Assembly (NCBI RefSeq): GCF_005938105.1
Contig: NZ_VCPE01000003.1
Span: 461,232-525,231, forward strand
Origin: Brucella haematophila
GTDB taxonomy: Bacteria > Pseudomonadota > Alphaproteobacteria > Rhizobiales > Rhizobiaceae
Direction of reading: 5' to 3'
DNA: 64,000 nucleotides
Shown: piece by piece, positions 54,521 to 62,850 of the stretch
Numbering within the stretch: position 1 is the stretch's first letter
Layout: each line of letters begins with the position of its first letter
Program-made: the position numbers and the translations under genes
Notes under the pieces: model-generated
The model's input: the letters and a program-made list of their open reading frames with translations, nothing else
Database searches by the model: none
What the model was told of the DNA's origin: nothing

Positions 54521-54671
54521 TGTGAGCGTATGATAAACACGGCGCGCCCGGAAGAGCAATATCCCTTTGCGCGACGACATGGAGATATGCATATAAATGG
54601 TGATAATACGTAATCATCGGGCTGTTTCAAATTATGGGCTGGACAAACGCTTGTCGGAGCGTATGCTCACA
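54521..54671. promoter_or_regulatory. Divergent HAD/ugp-like control region with TGAGCRTAYG motif pair
   Basis: TGTGAGCGTATG at 54521-54532 reappears in inverse as GAGCGTATGCTCACA at 54657-54671, reading TGTGAGCATACGCTC on the other strand. The copies lie before the HAD and binding-protein starts, so each promoter has one. They are candidate SorC sites. I see no Pho-box direct repeat of the CTGTCAT type, which normally controls ugp operons under phosphate limitation. Confidence 0.5.
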
Positions 54672-54703
54672 TTAAAAGCACTTGATCGAGATGGGAGGAA
54701 ACG

Positions 54704-56008
54704 ATGAAGCGTCTTTTAGTAGCTTCCTTGATGCTGGGCTGTTCGATGCTATCCAGCATAACAGCTGAGGCAAAAACGCAGATCGAATTCTGGCACGCAA
54801 TGGGAGGCGTGCTCAATGATCGCGTGAATGAACTTTCGAAGAAGTTCAATGAATCTCAGGATGAGTATGAGATTGTCCCGGTCAATAAGGGCAAATATGA
54901 AGAACTCATCAATGCGATGATTGCAGCCTATCGCGCAAAGCGCGCGCCGGTCATCGTGCAAACCAATGAGCGCGCATTTTTGACCATGCTGAACTCATCA
55001 GCGATTATACCTGTCGCCGATCTGATGGCCAAGGAAGGTTACACCATCGACTGGAGCACGGTAATTGCGCCGGTTGCTGCTTATTACACCGACAAGGGCA
55101 AGCTGCAGGCACTGCCATTCAATTCGTCAACGCCAATCCTCTGGTACAATCAGGATCATTTCAAGGCGGCAGGTTTTGAAAAGCCTGCCGATAACTGGGA
55201 TGAGTTGACGCAACAACTTCATGCGATCCACGACAAGGGCGTTTCGAAATGCGCAATGTCTCTGCCGGGCGACTATGAGTGGAGTTTCCTCGAAAACTAC
55301 GCGGCGGTAAATGACTACCCCTATGGCACAAAACGCAATGGCATTGACGGTATCGATACCGAGTTTGTTTTCAACAAGTCTCTGACCCGCCAAGTGGAGC
55401 GTATGCATGATCTCGTTTCGAGTGGGGTGATGGAAATTGCGGGGCAGGGAATTCAGCCGGTTCAGCTGTTCACGTCTGGCACCTGTTCGACGATTATTGC
55501 ATCGACCGCGTCTCATGCTGCCGTTGAAGCTTCCGCGCAGTTTCCGTGGAGCGCAACATTTCTGCCTCATGAAAAAGACCGTACCGCACATAACAGCGTT
55601 ATCGGCGGCGGCGCTTTGTGGGCAATGAAGGGACATTCCGATGACGAATATAAAGGCGCTGCCGCATTCTTTGATTTTCTAGCAAAGCCGGAAACTCAGG
55701 TGTGGTGGAGCAAAAACACCGGTTATGTTCCTGTTACGACGACAGCCTATGAGGCGTTGAAAAGCGAAGGCTATTTCGAGCAGCATCCCACCCGTGCCAT
55801 TGCGATTGAACAGCTTATGCGCAAGCCGAACTCCGATAATTCGCTGGGCTTCCGTTTCGGAAATTCCAATCAGGCCAACATCTTTATTATGGAAGAAGTG
55901 ATGGCTGCCTCATTGGGGCAGAAGCCGGCACAGGAAGCGTTGGATTCCGCTGTCACCCGCGGCAACGAAGTGCTTCGTCGCTTTGAAAAGCTGAGCGCAG
56001 GAAAATAA
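54704..56008 (+). CDS. ugpB: UgpB-like ABC importer substrate-binding protein
   Basis: A 434-residue periplasmic binding protein, signal peptide 1-23 (ITAEA|KTQ). The mature start IEFWHAMGGVLNDRVNEL, then VPVNKGKYEELINAMIAAYR, and the later ALPFNSSTPILWYNQDHF and SVIGGGALWAMKGHSDDEY are typical of UgpB, which takes up sn-glycerol-3-phosphate and glycerophosphodiesters. GGGAGGAAACG precedes the ATG. The operon order here is B, A, E, glycerophosphodiesterase, C. Because SorC rather than PhoB appears to control it, the natural ligand might be a related phosphodiester or polyol phosphate. Confidence 0.88.
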   Translation: MKRLLVASLMLGCSMLSSITAEAKTQIEFWHAMGGVLNDRVNELSKKFNESQDEYEIVPVNKGKYEELINAMIAAYRAKRAPVIVQTNERAFLTMLNSSAIIPVADLMAKEGYTIDWSTVIAPVAAYYTDKGKLQALPFNSSTPILWYNQDHFKAAGFEKPADNWDELTQQLHAIHDKGVSKCAMSLPGDYEWSFLENYAAVNDYPYGTKRNGIDGIDTEFVFNKSLTRQVERMHDLVSSGVMEIAGQGIQPVQLFTSGTCSTIIASTASHAAVEASAQFPWSATFLPHEKDRTAHNSVIGGGALWAMKGHSDDEYKGAAAFFDFLAKPETQVWWSKNTGYVPVTTTAYEALKSEGYFEQHPTRAIAIEQLMRKPNSDNSLGFRFGNSNQANIFIMEEVMAASLGQKPAQEALDSAVTRGNEVLRRFEKLSAGK

Positions 56009-56012
56009 AGCA

Positions 56013-56963
56013 ATGAAAGCACAAGGTGGAGGTGCTTTCCGTCTGCGCTCCCCTTTGGGGGAGCGGCAGGAAAGCGGCCTGAAGCGCGCGCATTTTCGAG
56101 AATGGAAAACGCCAGTCCTATTGCTGGCGCCACAAATGCTCGTCTTGCTGTTCTTCTTCTTCATTCCGTCATTCAGAGCACTCATTCAGGCGTTTCAGCT
56201 CAATGATCCGTTTGGTGGCTCGGTGCAATGGGTTGGCTTCTCGAACTTTGCGGCATTGCTCGCCAGCCCGTCCTACTGGATGTCGGCCAAAATGACGCTC
56301 TGGTTCACGTTGGCACAGAACGCAATCACGCTTTCAGTTGCCTTGCTGTTTGCTTTTGCGACCAACCATGTCATTCGTGCGCGTGGCGCCTATCGCACGA
56401 TCCTGCTGCTTCCCTATGCAATCGCTCCCGCAGTTGCAGGCATTATGTTGGCATTTCTGTTCAACACACGTGTCGGACCAATCGCACAAATGCTGCATAT
56501 GCTGGGTATCGGTTGGGACCCCACGAAAAACTCCAACGATGCGATGATCCTCATCATCCTTGCGGCGTCGTGGAAGCACATCTGCTACAACTATATTTTT
56601 CTTGTAGCTGCACTTTTGGCTGTGCCGCGCTCGATCCTGGAATCTGCTGCCATTGACGGTGCCGGGCCAATTCGTCGTTTCCAGCGAATTTCCCTGCCGA
56701 TGATCGCGCCCACGCTGTTCTTCCTGATTGTAATCAACTTCGTCTACGGTCTGTTTGACACATTTGCGATTGTTGATGCCACCACACAAGGCGGCCCGGC
56801 CGGGGCGACTTCGATCCTCGTCTATAAGGTCTATCAGGATGGTTTCGTCAATCTGGATATGGGATCGTCTGCTGCGCAGTCAGTCATTCTGATGATACTC
56901 GCTCTTGCCCTCACATTCGCGCAGTTTCGTCTGGTCGAACGGCGCGTCAATTATGCGGTGTAA
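56013..56963 (+). CDS. ugpA: UgpA-like ABC importer permease
   Basis: A 316-residue inner-membrane permease with about six hydrophobic segments after a basic N-terminus of about 25 residues. PVLLLAPQMLVLLFFFFIPS opens segment 1, and the EAA loop SAAIDGAGPIRRFQRISLP lies near 215. It starts four bp after the binding-protein stop. Confidence 0.9.
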   Translation: MKAQGGGAFRLRSPLGERQESGLKRAHFREWKTPVLLLAPQMLVLLFFFFIPSFRALIQAFQLNDPFGGSVQWVGFSNFAALLASPSYWMSAKMTLWFTLAQNAITLSVALLFAFATNHVIRARGAYRTILLLPYAIAPAVAGIMLAFLFNTRVGPIAQMLHMLGIGWDPTKNSNDAMILIILAASWKHICYNYIFLVAALLAVPRSILESAAIDGAGPIRRFQRISLPMIAPTLFFLIVINFVYGLFDTFAIVDATTQGGPAGATSILVYKVYQDGFVNLDMGSSAAQSVILMILALALTFAQFRLVERRVNYAV

Positions 56964-56966
56964 ATC

Positions 56967-57851
56967 ATGAATGAACGCACACCGATTCTGGATGCAGTTT
57001 GCCATGCGGTTCTCATAGTAGGAATCGTGCTGGTTTGTTTGCCACTTTACTTCGTGGTGGTCACGGGTTCCTTGAGTCAGCAGGACGTATTGAAGGTTCC
57101 GATGAGTTGGTTGCCGGGCGATCAGTTTCTGGTCAATTCGCTCGAAGTTCTGACAACCATCAATTTCGGACAGCTTTTGTTGAACACGGTTATCGTGGCC
57201 CTCGGCATCACCATCGGTAAGCTGGTACTGTCTGTGCTTGCCGCTTTTGCCGTTACCTATTTCCGCTTTCCGTTCCGAATGACCGCCTTCTGGCTGATAT
57301 TCATATCAATGATGCTGCCGATTGAGGTGCGCATTGTCCCAACATATGAATCCGCAGCCAATATGGCGCTGCCGTTGAATATCATCTTCGCGTGGCTCGG
57401 TGTCTCAGTCGAGTTGAACTGGAACATGGTGAACACCTATCCCGGGCTGATCCTGCCGATCATCGCCTCCGCAACTGCAACATTTCTGTTCAGGCAGTTC
57501 TTTCTGACTATTCCTGACGATTTGTGTGAAGCAGCGCGAATTGACGGCGCCAAGCCGATGCAATTCTTCTTCCGCATTCTGCTTCCGTTGTCACGGTCAA
57601 ATATTGTGGCATTGTCGATCATTCTCTTCCTGATGGGCTGGAACCAGTATTTGTGGCCGCTGTTGATGACGACAGACCCCAATATGGCGACCGCCGTTGT
57701 GGGCTTGAAACAGGTTATGCCGCAGTCGGATGGTCTCCCGACATGGCATCTTCTCATGAACGCCTCGCTTTGGACCATGCTTCCGCCGGTGTTGGTGATC
57801 CTCATCATGCAGCGATGGTTCGTGAAGGGCCTCGTGGACAGCGGCAAATAG
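56967..57851 (+). CDS. ugpE: UgpE-like ABC importer permease
   Basis: A 294-residue inner-membrane permease. FVVVTGSLSQQDVLKVPMSW, FWLIFISMMLPIEVRIVPTY and the EAA loop EAARIDGAKPMQFFFRILLP are standard for UgpE. Starts three bp after ugpA. Confidence 0.92.
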   Translation: MNERTPILDAVCHAVLIVGIVLVCLPLYFVVVTGSLSQQDVLKVPMSWLPGDQFLVNSLEVLTTINFGQLLLNTVIVALGITIGKLVLSVLAAFAVTYFRFPFRMTAFWLIFISMMLPIEVRIVPTYESAANMALPLNIIFAWLGVSVELNWNMVNTYPGLILPIIASATATFLFRQFFLTIPDDLCEAARIDGAKPMQFFFRILLPLSRSNIVALSIILFLMGWNQYLWPLLMTTDPNMATAVVGLKQVMPQSDGLPTWHLLMNASLWTMLPPVLVILIMQRWFVKGLVDSGK

Positions 57852-57873
57852 AAAACAATTGGAGAATACAAAA

Positions 57874-58638
57874 ATGGTGAAGATCATTGGCCATCGCGGT
57901 GGGCGCAATCTGTGGGCCGAAAACAGCCTAGCCGGTTTCCAGAACCTGCTCGCCTTGGATGTAGACGCAGTGGAACTGGATGTTCATTTGAGTTCTGATG
58001 GGGTGCCGGTTGTAATCCATGACCCGTTGCTCGATCGCACCACCAATGGCAGAGGACCAGTTCAAGCGCAAAGTGCAGAGGCGCTTGGAAAAACCCTCCT
58101 GAACGATAGTCGCGGTCAAACCATACCTACCTTGGCCGAGGTTCTGGATGTCTTCGCTCCCACCAAGCTGGAGCTTGAGCTGGAGATCAAGATTGATGAA
58201 CGCGGAAGACCTTACCCTGGTATGCCCGAAAAGATCATCGCACTTGCACAAGAGCGCAATATGCTGGATCGCGTCTTTCTTACGTGCTTCGTGCCGGAAG
58301 TGCTGGAGGATGTCCGTATGAAATTTCCAGACCAGCAGTTGTTGATGTCGATTGACCGACGCTCGGCAGAGTTCTTCGGTGGATTTGAGAAGGTGCTCAA
58401 GCGCGGCAATGATGTTGCAACGGTTCTGGCTTTCGAGAAGAGTTTGCTGGAGATCGTATTGGACCAATGCGTGGCAGAAGTTGGGACGCCAAGGCTTGGA
58501 TGTTGGGTACCAAACACCGAAACTGAGCTTGAATATTGGCTTAGTAAGCCAATCGGCCAGTTGACGACGGATCGGCCCGATCTTGCGGTTCTCGTCGCAG
58601 GCCGACACTCATCACCAACCCATCGGCAGAAAGGGTGA
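57874..58638 (+). CDS. ugpQ: Glycerophosphodiester phosphodiesterase (UgpQ-like)
   Basis: A 254-residue cytosolic phosphodiesterase. The GDPD motif appears at the start, IGHRGGRNLWAENSLAGF (catalytic His and Glu), then VELDVHLSSDGVPVVIHDP with the metal-binding Glu/Asp and the second catalytic His; a LELEIKID segment supplies another Glu. It hydrolyses glycerophosphodiesters to glycerol-3-phosphate and an alcohol. Lying between permease and ATPase genes shows a joint role in using imported phosphodiesters. ATG 57874 has GGAG nine bases upstream; a TTG at 57859 is rejected. It ends four bp before the ATPase start. Confidence 0.9.
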   Translation: MVKIIGHRGGRNLWAENSLAGFQNLLALDVDAVELDVHLSSDGVPVVIHDPLLDRTTNGRGPVQAQSAEALGKTLLNDSRGQTIPTLAEVLDVFAPTKLELELEIKIDERGRPYPGMPEKIIALAQERNMLDRVFLTCFVPEVLEDVRMKFPDQQLLMSIDRRSAEFFGGFEKVLKRGNDVATVLAFEKSLLEIVLDQCVAEVGTPRLGCWVPNTETELEYWLSKPIGQLTTDRPDLAVLVAGRHSSPTHRQKG

Positions 58639-58642
58639 ATTG

Positions 58643-59710
58643 ATGGCCTCGGTCGAACTTCGTTCAATTCACAAGACATATGGCAATGTGGAAGTCATTC
58701 CAAGCATCGATCTGACAATTGCGGATGCAGAATTCGTTGCGCTTGTCGGACCTTCCGGATGTGGCAAGTCAACGTTGCTGCGCATGATTGCCGGTCTTGA
58801 ACAAATTACATCTGGTGATCTGCACATTGGCGATAGGAATGTGAACCGCGCAAATCCCAGCGAGCGCGATGTTGCGATGGTTTTCCAGAATTATGCGCTT
58901 TATCCGCATATGTCTGTCTTCGACAACATAGCGTTCAATCTTCAACTGGCAGGTCGTCCGAAAGCGGAAATTCGGGATAGGGTAGGTGAAGCGGCGCGGA
59001 TGCTGGATCTCACCACGCTGTTGGACCGCAAGCCGCACCAATTGTCCGGAGGTCAGCGACAGCGCGTCGCAATGGGGCGCGCTATTGTGCGAAAGCCGTC
59101 TGTCTTTCTGTTTGATGAGCCGCTCTCCAATCTGGACGCAAAATTGCGTGTTCTGATGCGCGCCGAGATCAAGGAGCTGCACCAGAAGGTGAAGATCACG
59201 TCGATTTATGTCACGCATGATCAGATCGAAGCAATGACATTGGCCGATAGAGTTGTGGTGTTGAACAAGGGGCGGATCGAGCAACAGGGGACGCCCATGG
59301 AACTCTACACGAAGCCTGCAAATATCTTTGTCGCAGGCTTCATCGGTTCGCCATCCATGAACTTTCTTGACGCGACGGTCGAGCGCGGTTCAACAGGCGT
59401 CGCTATCCACTTGGGAAATGGTGCAAAACTGGACATGGCCAATAGCAACATCGATAAGAGTGGCAAGGTTGTGCTGGGGTTGCGCCCTGAACATCTGGAA
59501 GTACGGCGCGACGGCGGTATTCAAGCGAAAGTGCGCCTGATTGAACCAACCGGCGCTCAAACCCATGTTGTGCTGGAGGTCGGCTCAGAGAAACTGACGG
59601 CTGTCGTCGACAGCGAGATGCCGCTGGCCGTGGGCGAGGTGGTTGGTCTGGATATCGCACGCGAACGGGTGCATCTATTCGACCCGTCCAGTGGTGCTCG
59701 TATCAACTGA
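58643..59710 (+). CDS. ugpC: UgpC-like ABC importer ATPase
   Basis: A 355-residue ATPase with Walker A GPSGCGKST (about 37-45), LSGGQRQRVAMGRAIV, FLFDEPLSNLDAKLR, VTHDQIEAMTLAD and a C-terminal TOBE domain ending VHLFDPSSGARI. A longer frame from 58583 overlaps the phosphodiesterase; ATG 58643, with AAGGG upstream, gives the normal MASVELRSIHKTYG start. Last gene of the ugp-like operon. Confidence 0.93.
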   Translation: MASVELRSIHKTYGNVEVIPSIDLTIADAEFVALVGPSGCGKSTLLRMIAGLEQITSGDLHIGDRNVNRANPSERDVAMVFQNYALYPHMSVFDNIAFNLQLAGRPKAEIRDRVGEAARMLDLTTLLDRKPHQLSGGQRQRVAMGRAIVRKPSVFLFDEPLSNLDAKLRVLMRAEIKELHQKVKITSIYVTHDQIEAMTLADRVVVLNKGRIEQQGTPMELYTKPANIFVAGFIGSPSMNFLDATVERGSTGVAIHLGNGAKLDMANSNIDKSGKVVLGLRPEHLEVRRDGGIQAKVRLIEPTGAQTHVVLEVGSEKLTAVVDSEMPLAVGEVVGLDIARERVHLFDPSSGARIN

Positions 59711-59827
59711 TAGCGCTCCCGTTCAGGCAGTAATTAGAGGAGCATTCTGCGTCGTTCTGTCCGGCAGGAAATGATACGTGTTTGCAGCTCTTTGCAATCA
59801 ATCCACCTGTCCCTGATTGATTGCGTA

Positions 59828-59862
59828 TTGACACAAAACCTACTAGTAGGTAGATATGCCGC
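59828..59862 (+). promoter_or_regulatory. TetR promoter with ACCTACTAGTAGGT operator in the spacer
   Basis: TTGACA (59828-59833), a 17-bp spacer and TAGATA (59851-59856) make a good sigma-70 promoter. The palindrome ACCTACTAGTAGGT (59838-59851) fills most of the spacer. Transcription would start about 59862-59864, on or next to the ATG at 59863, and no Shine-Dalgarno exists between, so the mRNA is probably leaderless. Repressor bound here would block RNA polymerase, giving autorepression. Confidence 0.7.
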
Positions 59863-60444
59863 ATGAGCAATTTGACAACCACTTCCGAAGATATCCTGGA
59901 CTGCGCGCGATCTCTGATTATCGAGGGCGGATATAATGGCTTCAGCTATGCCGATATCGCAGCTGTTGTCGGCATCCGTAAGGCTAGTATACATCACCAC
60001 TATCCAAGTAAGGTGGATCTGGTGAAGGCACTGATTGCCCGCCATCACGAGGATACGGAAGCCGGATTTGCCAATCTTGAGCTCAGTATTTCCGATCCGC
60101 TTGAGCAGCTGCGCGCTTATACACACTATTGGGGTGTCTGTATCAAAGATGCCAGCGCATCTTTTTGCATCTGTGCTCTGCTTGCCAGTGAGTTGCCGGT
60201 CCTTCCTGCGGAAATTGTTCCAGAGGTTCGGGCTTACTTCAAAATGCTGTCGTCATGGCTTGCCTCTGTGCTCGAACGTGGTTCACGGGAGGGGCAGGTT
60301 CGTTTGAACGAAGCCCCACACATCGAGGCCGAAACGTTCATGGCGACCGTTCATGGGGCTATGCTGTCGGCAAGAGCATATGGTGATCCGAATATGTTTC
60401 CTCTGGTGACGGAGCCGTTATTGAGGCGATTGTCAGCGGTTTGA
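59863..60444 (+). CDS. TetR-family transcriptional repressor
   Basis: A 193-residue TetR-type regulator. The N-terminal helix-turn-helix spans about 8-54 (ILDCARSLIIEGGYNGFSYA, IAAVVGIRKASIHHHYPSK, VDLVKALIARH). The C-terminal domain, with CICALLASELPVLP and a PHIEAETFMATVHGAMLSARA helix, resembles the C-terminal domain of NemR/AcrR-type sensors. Some members sense electrophiles through Cys; C168, C170-type residues in the FCICALLA stretch could act that way, but this is speculation. The gene is flanked by two identical operators and followed by a small membrane protein gene. Confidence 0.9.
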   Translation: MSNLTTTSEDILDCARSLIIEGGYNGFSYADIAAVVGIRKASIHHHYPSKVDLVKALIARHHEDTEAGFANLELSISDPLEQLRAYTHYWGVCIKDASASFCICALLASELPVLPAEIVPEVRAYFKMLSSWLASVLERGSREGQVRLNEAPHIEAETFMATVHGAMLSARAYGDPNMFPLVTEPLLRRLSAV

Positions 60445-60511
60445 TCTCCAGCGACTAAACTCAGCTCACAGGGCGGTGGAGTTCGTATAATTGCAGTATA
60501 GCATTCTAGGC

Positions 60512-60527
60512 TACCTACTAGTAGGTA
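60512..60527 (+). promoter_or_regulatory. Second copy of the TetR operator, TACCTACTAGTAGGTA
   Basis: The 14-bp palindrome found in the TetR promoter recurs here inside a 16-bp perfect palindrome, 52 bp before the membrane protein start. A weak promoter (TTCTAG 60504-60509, TAATAT 60526-60531) overlaps it. This makes the membrane protein gene the likely regulated target. Confidence 0.7.
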
Positions 60528-60579
60528 ATATTGATATGCCGATCCGAAATCACTCTCAAGCCGCGAAAAGGAGCTTGAA

Positions 60580-61068
60580 ATGTTTGGTATTTCTTCGCTT
60601 GGGTGGGTGCATACCTTGGGCAGTTTGCCTGCCATACCCTTGGCCTTTTATATGCTCGCCCGGCATGGCCGGATTGTGCCGCGTTCAAAGCCGGGCATCC
60701 TCTATTTCATTTCAATGGTGGTGGGTGCCAGTACAGTGTTTCTCATCGCAAAACAGCCGATCAGCAGTGGTATTGGTGCGGCGACGCTGGTTCTCTTATG
60801 CGCGGGATATATCGTCGGTCACATAGCGATTTTGGGTCGTGCGGGAAAATATCTGGAGACTATTTTTCTGAGTTTGACGGTGTTCCTGCTCATGGTGCCG
60901 ACTGTCAGTGAGATTCTCCGTCGTGTCCCTGATGGACATCCTCTGGTGACGGATCTCCACTCTCCACTTCTTTTGGGTGCGCAGGCTAGTCTTCTCGTTC
61001 TTCTCATTGTCGGTCTGACGGCCCAGATGATTTATCTTTGGAGACGCAATAGGACCCAAACGACATGA
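60580..61068 (+). CDS. Small membrane protein controlled with TetR, family unknown
   Basis: A 162-residue protein with four hydrophobic segments: about 8-26, 42-60, 63-85 (the stretch from GIGAATLVLLCAGYIVGHI) and 95-110, plus a last one at about 133-152 (LLVLLIVGLTAQMIYL). It ends in a basic tail (RRNRTQTT). I do not recognise the family. AAGGAG precedes ATG 60580. The upstream TetR operator suggests induction by the same signal as the repressor, perhaps as an efflux, detoxification or electron-transfer membrane protein; nothing in the sequence decides this. Confidence 0.75.
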   Translation: MFGISSLGWVHTLGSLPAIPLAFYMLARHGRIVPRSKPGILYFISMVVGASTVFLIAKQPISSGIGAATLVLLCAGYIVGHIAILGRAGKYLETIFLSLTVFLLMVPTVSEILRRVPDGHPLVTDLHSPLLLGAQASLLVLLIVGLTAQMIYLWRRNRTQTT

Positions 61069-61076
61069 TGAGCACA

Positions 61077-61916
61077 TCATCTCTCAATCTTGGTCAAGTG
61101 CGAGATGAAGAGTTGGAAAAGCTCCGACTGGCTCGATATGGATAGCCGCTTGTAAATATTGTGGCGATGTATCTTGGCTGTCCCTTCCGAGATATTCATA
61201 TGACGTGAAATCGAGATATTGCTATGGCCGCGCAGGATCAGCTTTGTGATTGACTGCTGCGCAGGCGTGAGTTGCCCCTGGAATGCACCAAGAAACGTCT
61301 CCTCAATATCCTCTTTTGCATATTCATGATTGATATAGCTCGCATTGCTGCGGCAGTGGGTTGAGATCGCCGCAGCAACAACCGGCTCAATCTGTCTTAG
61401 ATTATCGAGTTCAGAACCGGTGAACGGGTTGCTTCCGTGGTTTCGCATAAGCGAATAAACAGCCGCCGTTCGATGACGCAACGGCACGATAATGCCTATT
61501 TCCTCAACGAGCGCGCCGGCTTCAGATGAAACGCAAGGATGGATATCCTTTGCGATGACAAACTCCGATGTGAAGAAGCTGTCGGGCGCGAGTTCGCCCA
61601 TTCTCCAAACGCCAGATGTGTGTTCGTTGATCGAGGCGACATAGAACGGATCAAGCAGATAACCGCCCCGCAAATAGGTTTCCAGTGTCTTGCGAGGCAC
61701 GGAACTGCAATAGCCGTCATGGAGAAAAAGCGGGGTGTTGTTGAAGCTGAACAGGAAAATGCAGCTCATGTCGAATCGCACCCGGCCACTGATGGTTTGG
61801 TCGAGTGTCTGACCGAGCCCGGTTGTTCCGATGGATCGGATTATCTCTGACAGTCCGTTGGCATCCAGCGGAAACACGGTTTCTCCTCCCGTATAACTTT
61901 CGGCATATCGACGCAT
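61077..61916 (-). CDS. LuxR-family regulator
   Basis: A 279-residue regulator with a C-terminal LuxR helix-turn-helix (about 215-270: LTPAQQSITKLILRGHSN, ISRHMNISEGTAKIHRHNIY). The N-terminal 200 residues (FLFSFNNTPLFLHDG, IIVPLRHRTAAVYSLMR) look like a PAS/GAF-type sensor rather than a typical acyl-homoserine-lactone pocket. No autoinducer synthase gene is nearby. Divergent from the SDR/lactone-oxidase pair, which it may control; converging on the small membrane protein. Confidence 0.85.
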   Translation of the reverse strand: MRRYAESYTGGETVFPLDANGLSEIIRSIGTTGLGQTLDQTISGRVRFDMSCIFLFSFNNTPLFLHDGYCSSVPRKTLETYLRGGYLLDPFYVASINEHTSGVWRMGELAPDSFFTSEFVIAKDIHPCVSSEAGALVEEIGIIVPLRHRTAAVYSLMRNHGSNPFTGSELDNLRQIEPVVAAAISTHCRSNASYINHEYAKEDIEETFLGAFQGQLTPAQQSITKLILRGHSNISISRHMNISEGTAKIHRHNIYKRLSISSQSELFQLFISHLTKIER

Positions 61917-62015
61917 CCGGATATGATTTCTAGACTTCGCACCAAAAGCAAGAGTTCGGCGGGTGTATCGGACCGATTGGGGAAAATAGTTGGAGTTTAT
62001 CCAGAAGGAGGAAAC

Positions 62016-62783
62016 ATGGCTGGTCGTTTGTCAGGAAAAGTAGCGCTTATAACGGGTGGCGCCGGAGGCTGTGGTCTCGCAGCGTCGGAACTCTTCGCTG
62101 CGGAAGGGGCCAAGGTCGGCATCGTGGATTTGCCGTCCAGCCCGGGTGCAGATGTTGCAAAAAAGCTTAACGAAGCTGGTCAAGAGGCGGTCTTCGCGCC
62201 AGCCGATGTTTCGGATGCCGGGCAAGTCGCTTCGGCAGTGGAGAAGATTATTGGTGCGTTCGGACCGATTACGGTTTTGATGAACCATGCAGGCACATTG
62301 GCGGCAGGTCCGTTTCTCGAAACGACTGAAGCGGAATGGGACCGCCTTATGGCGATCAATGTGAAAAGCATGTTCCTCGTCTCAAAGGCTGTACTGCCTT
62401 CGATGATCAGCGCCGGTGGCGGTAGCATTATCTCAACATCGTCGATTTCAGGCGTCGTGGGAACACCCATGGAAGTGCTTTACTGCACAACCAAAGGGGC
62501 CTGCCACATGTTCGCACGTGCTCTTGCCGTAGAGTTTCGCGACAGAAATATTCGCAGCAATGCGATCTGCCCCGGCTTCATCGCCACGGCGCACGGACGC
62601 AAGGAATTGGCGGTGCTGCAAAGTTTTGGCGTCGATGTTTCGGAAGATGCCATCAAAACTGCGCAAGGACGGCTCTGCTTGCCATCTGAAGTTGCTTCCG
62701 CAGCGCTTTTTCTTGCAAGCGATGAGGCGAGCTTCATCAATGGAGCGCATATCTTCGCGGATAATGGCTACACTGCCATCTGA
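62016..62783 (+). CDS. Short-chain dehydrogenase/reductase
   Basis: A 255-residue NAD(P)-dependent SDR. TGGAGGCG (13-20) binds the cofactor; NHAG (90-93) replaces the usual NNAG; the catalytic Ser/Tyr/Lys are in STSSISG and YCTTK (Y156, K160); PGFIATAHG and the ASFINGAHIFADNGY tail are regular. D38 at the end of strand 2 (GIVDLP) favours NAD+. ATG 62016, with AGAAGGAGG, is used rather than the longer frame from 61923. It is followed by a sugar-lactone oxidase, so oxidation of a sugar or polyol is likely. Confidence 0.92.
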   Translation: MAGRLSGKVALITGGAGGCGLAASELFAAEGAKVGIVDLPSSPGADVAKKLNEAGQEAVFAPADVSDAGQVASAVEKIIGAFGPITVLMNHAGTLAAGPFLETTEAEWDRLMAINVKSMFLVSKAVLPSMISAGGGSIISTSSISGVVGTPMEVLYCTTKGACHMFARALAVEFRDRNIRSNAICPGFIATAHGRKELAVLQSFGVDVSEDAIKTAQGRLCLPSEVASAALFLASDEASFINGAHIFADNGYTAI

Positions 62784-62850
62784 CAAAGCCGTGTCGCTTT
62801 GGCGACGCCGAACGCCCACAACAGCAATAAGCAAAAAGATGGGAACGAGA

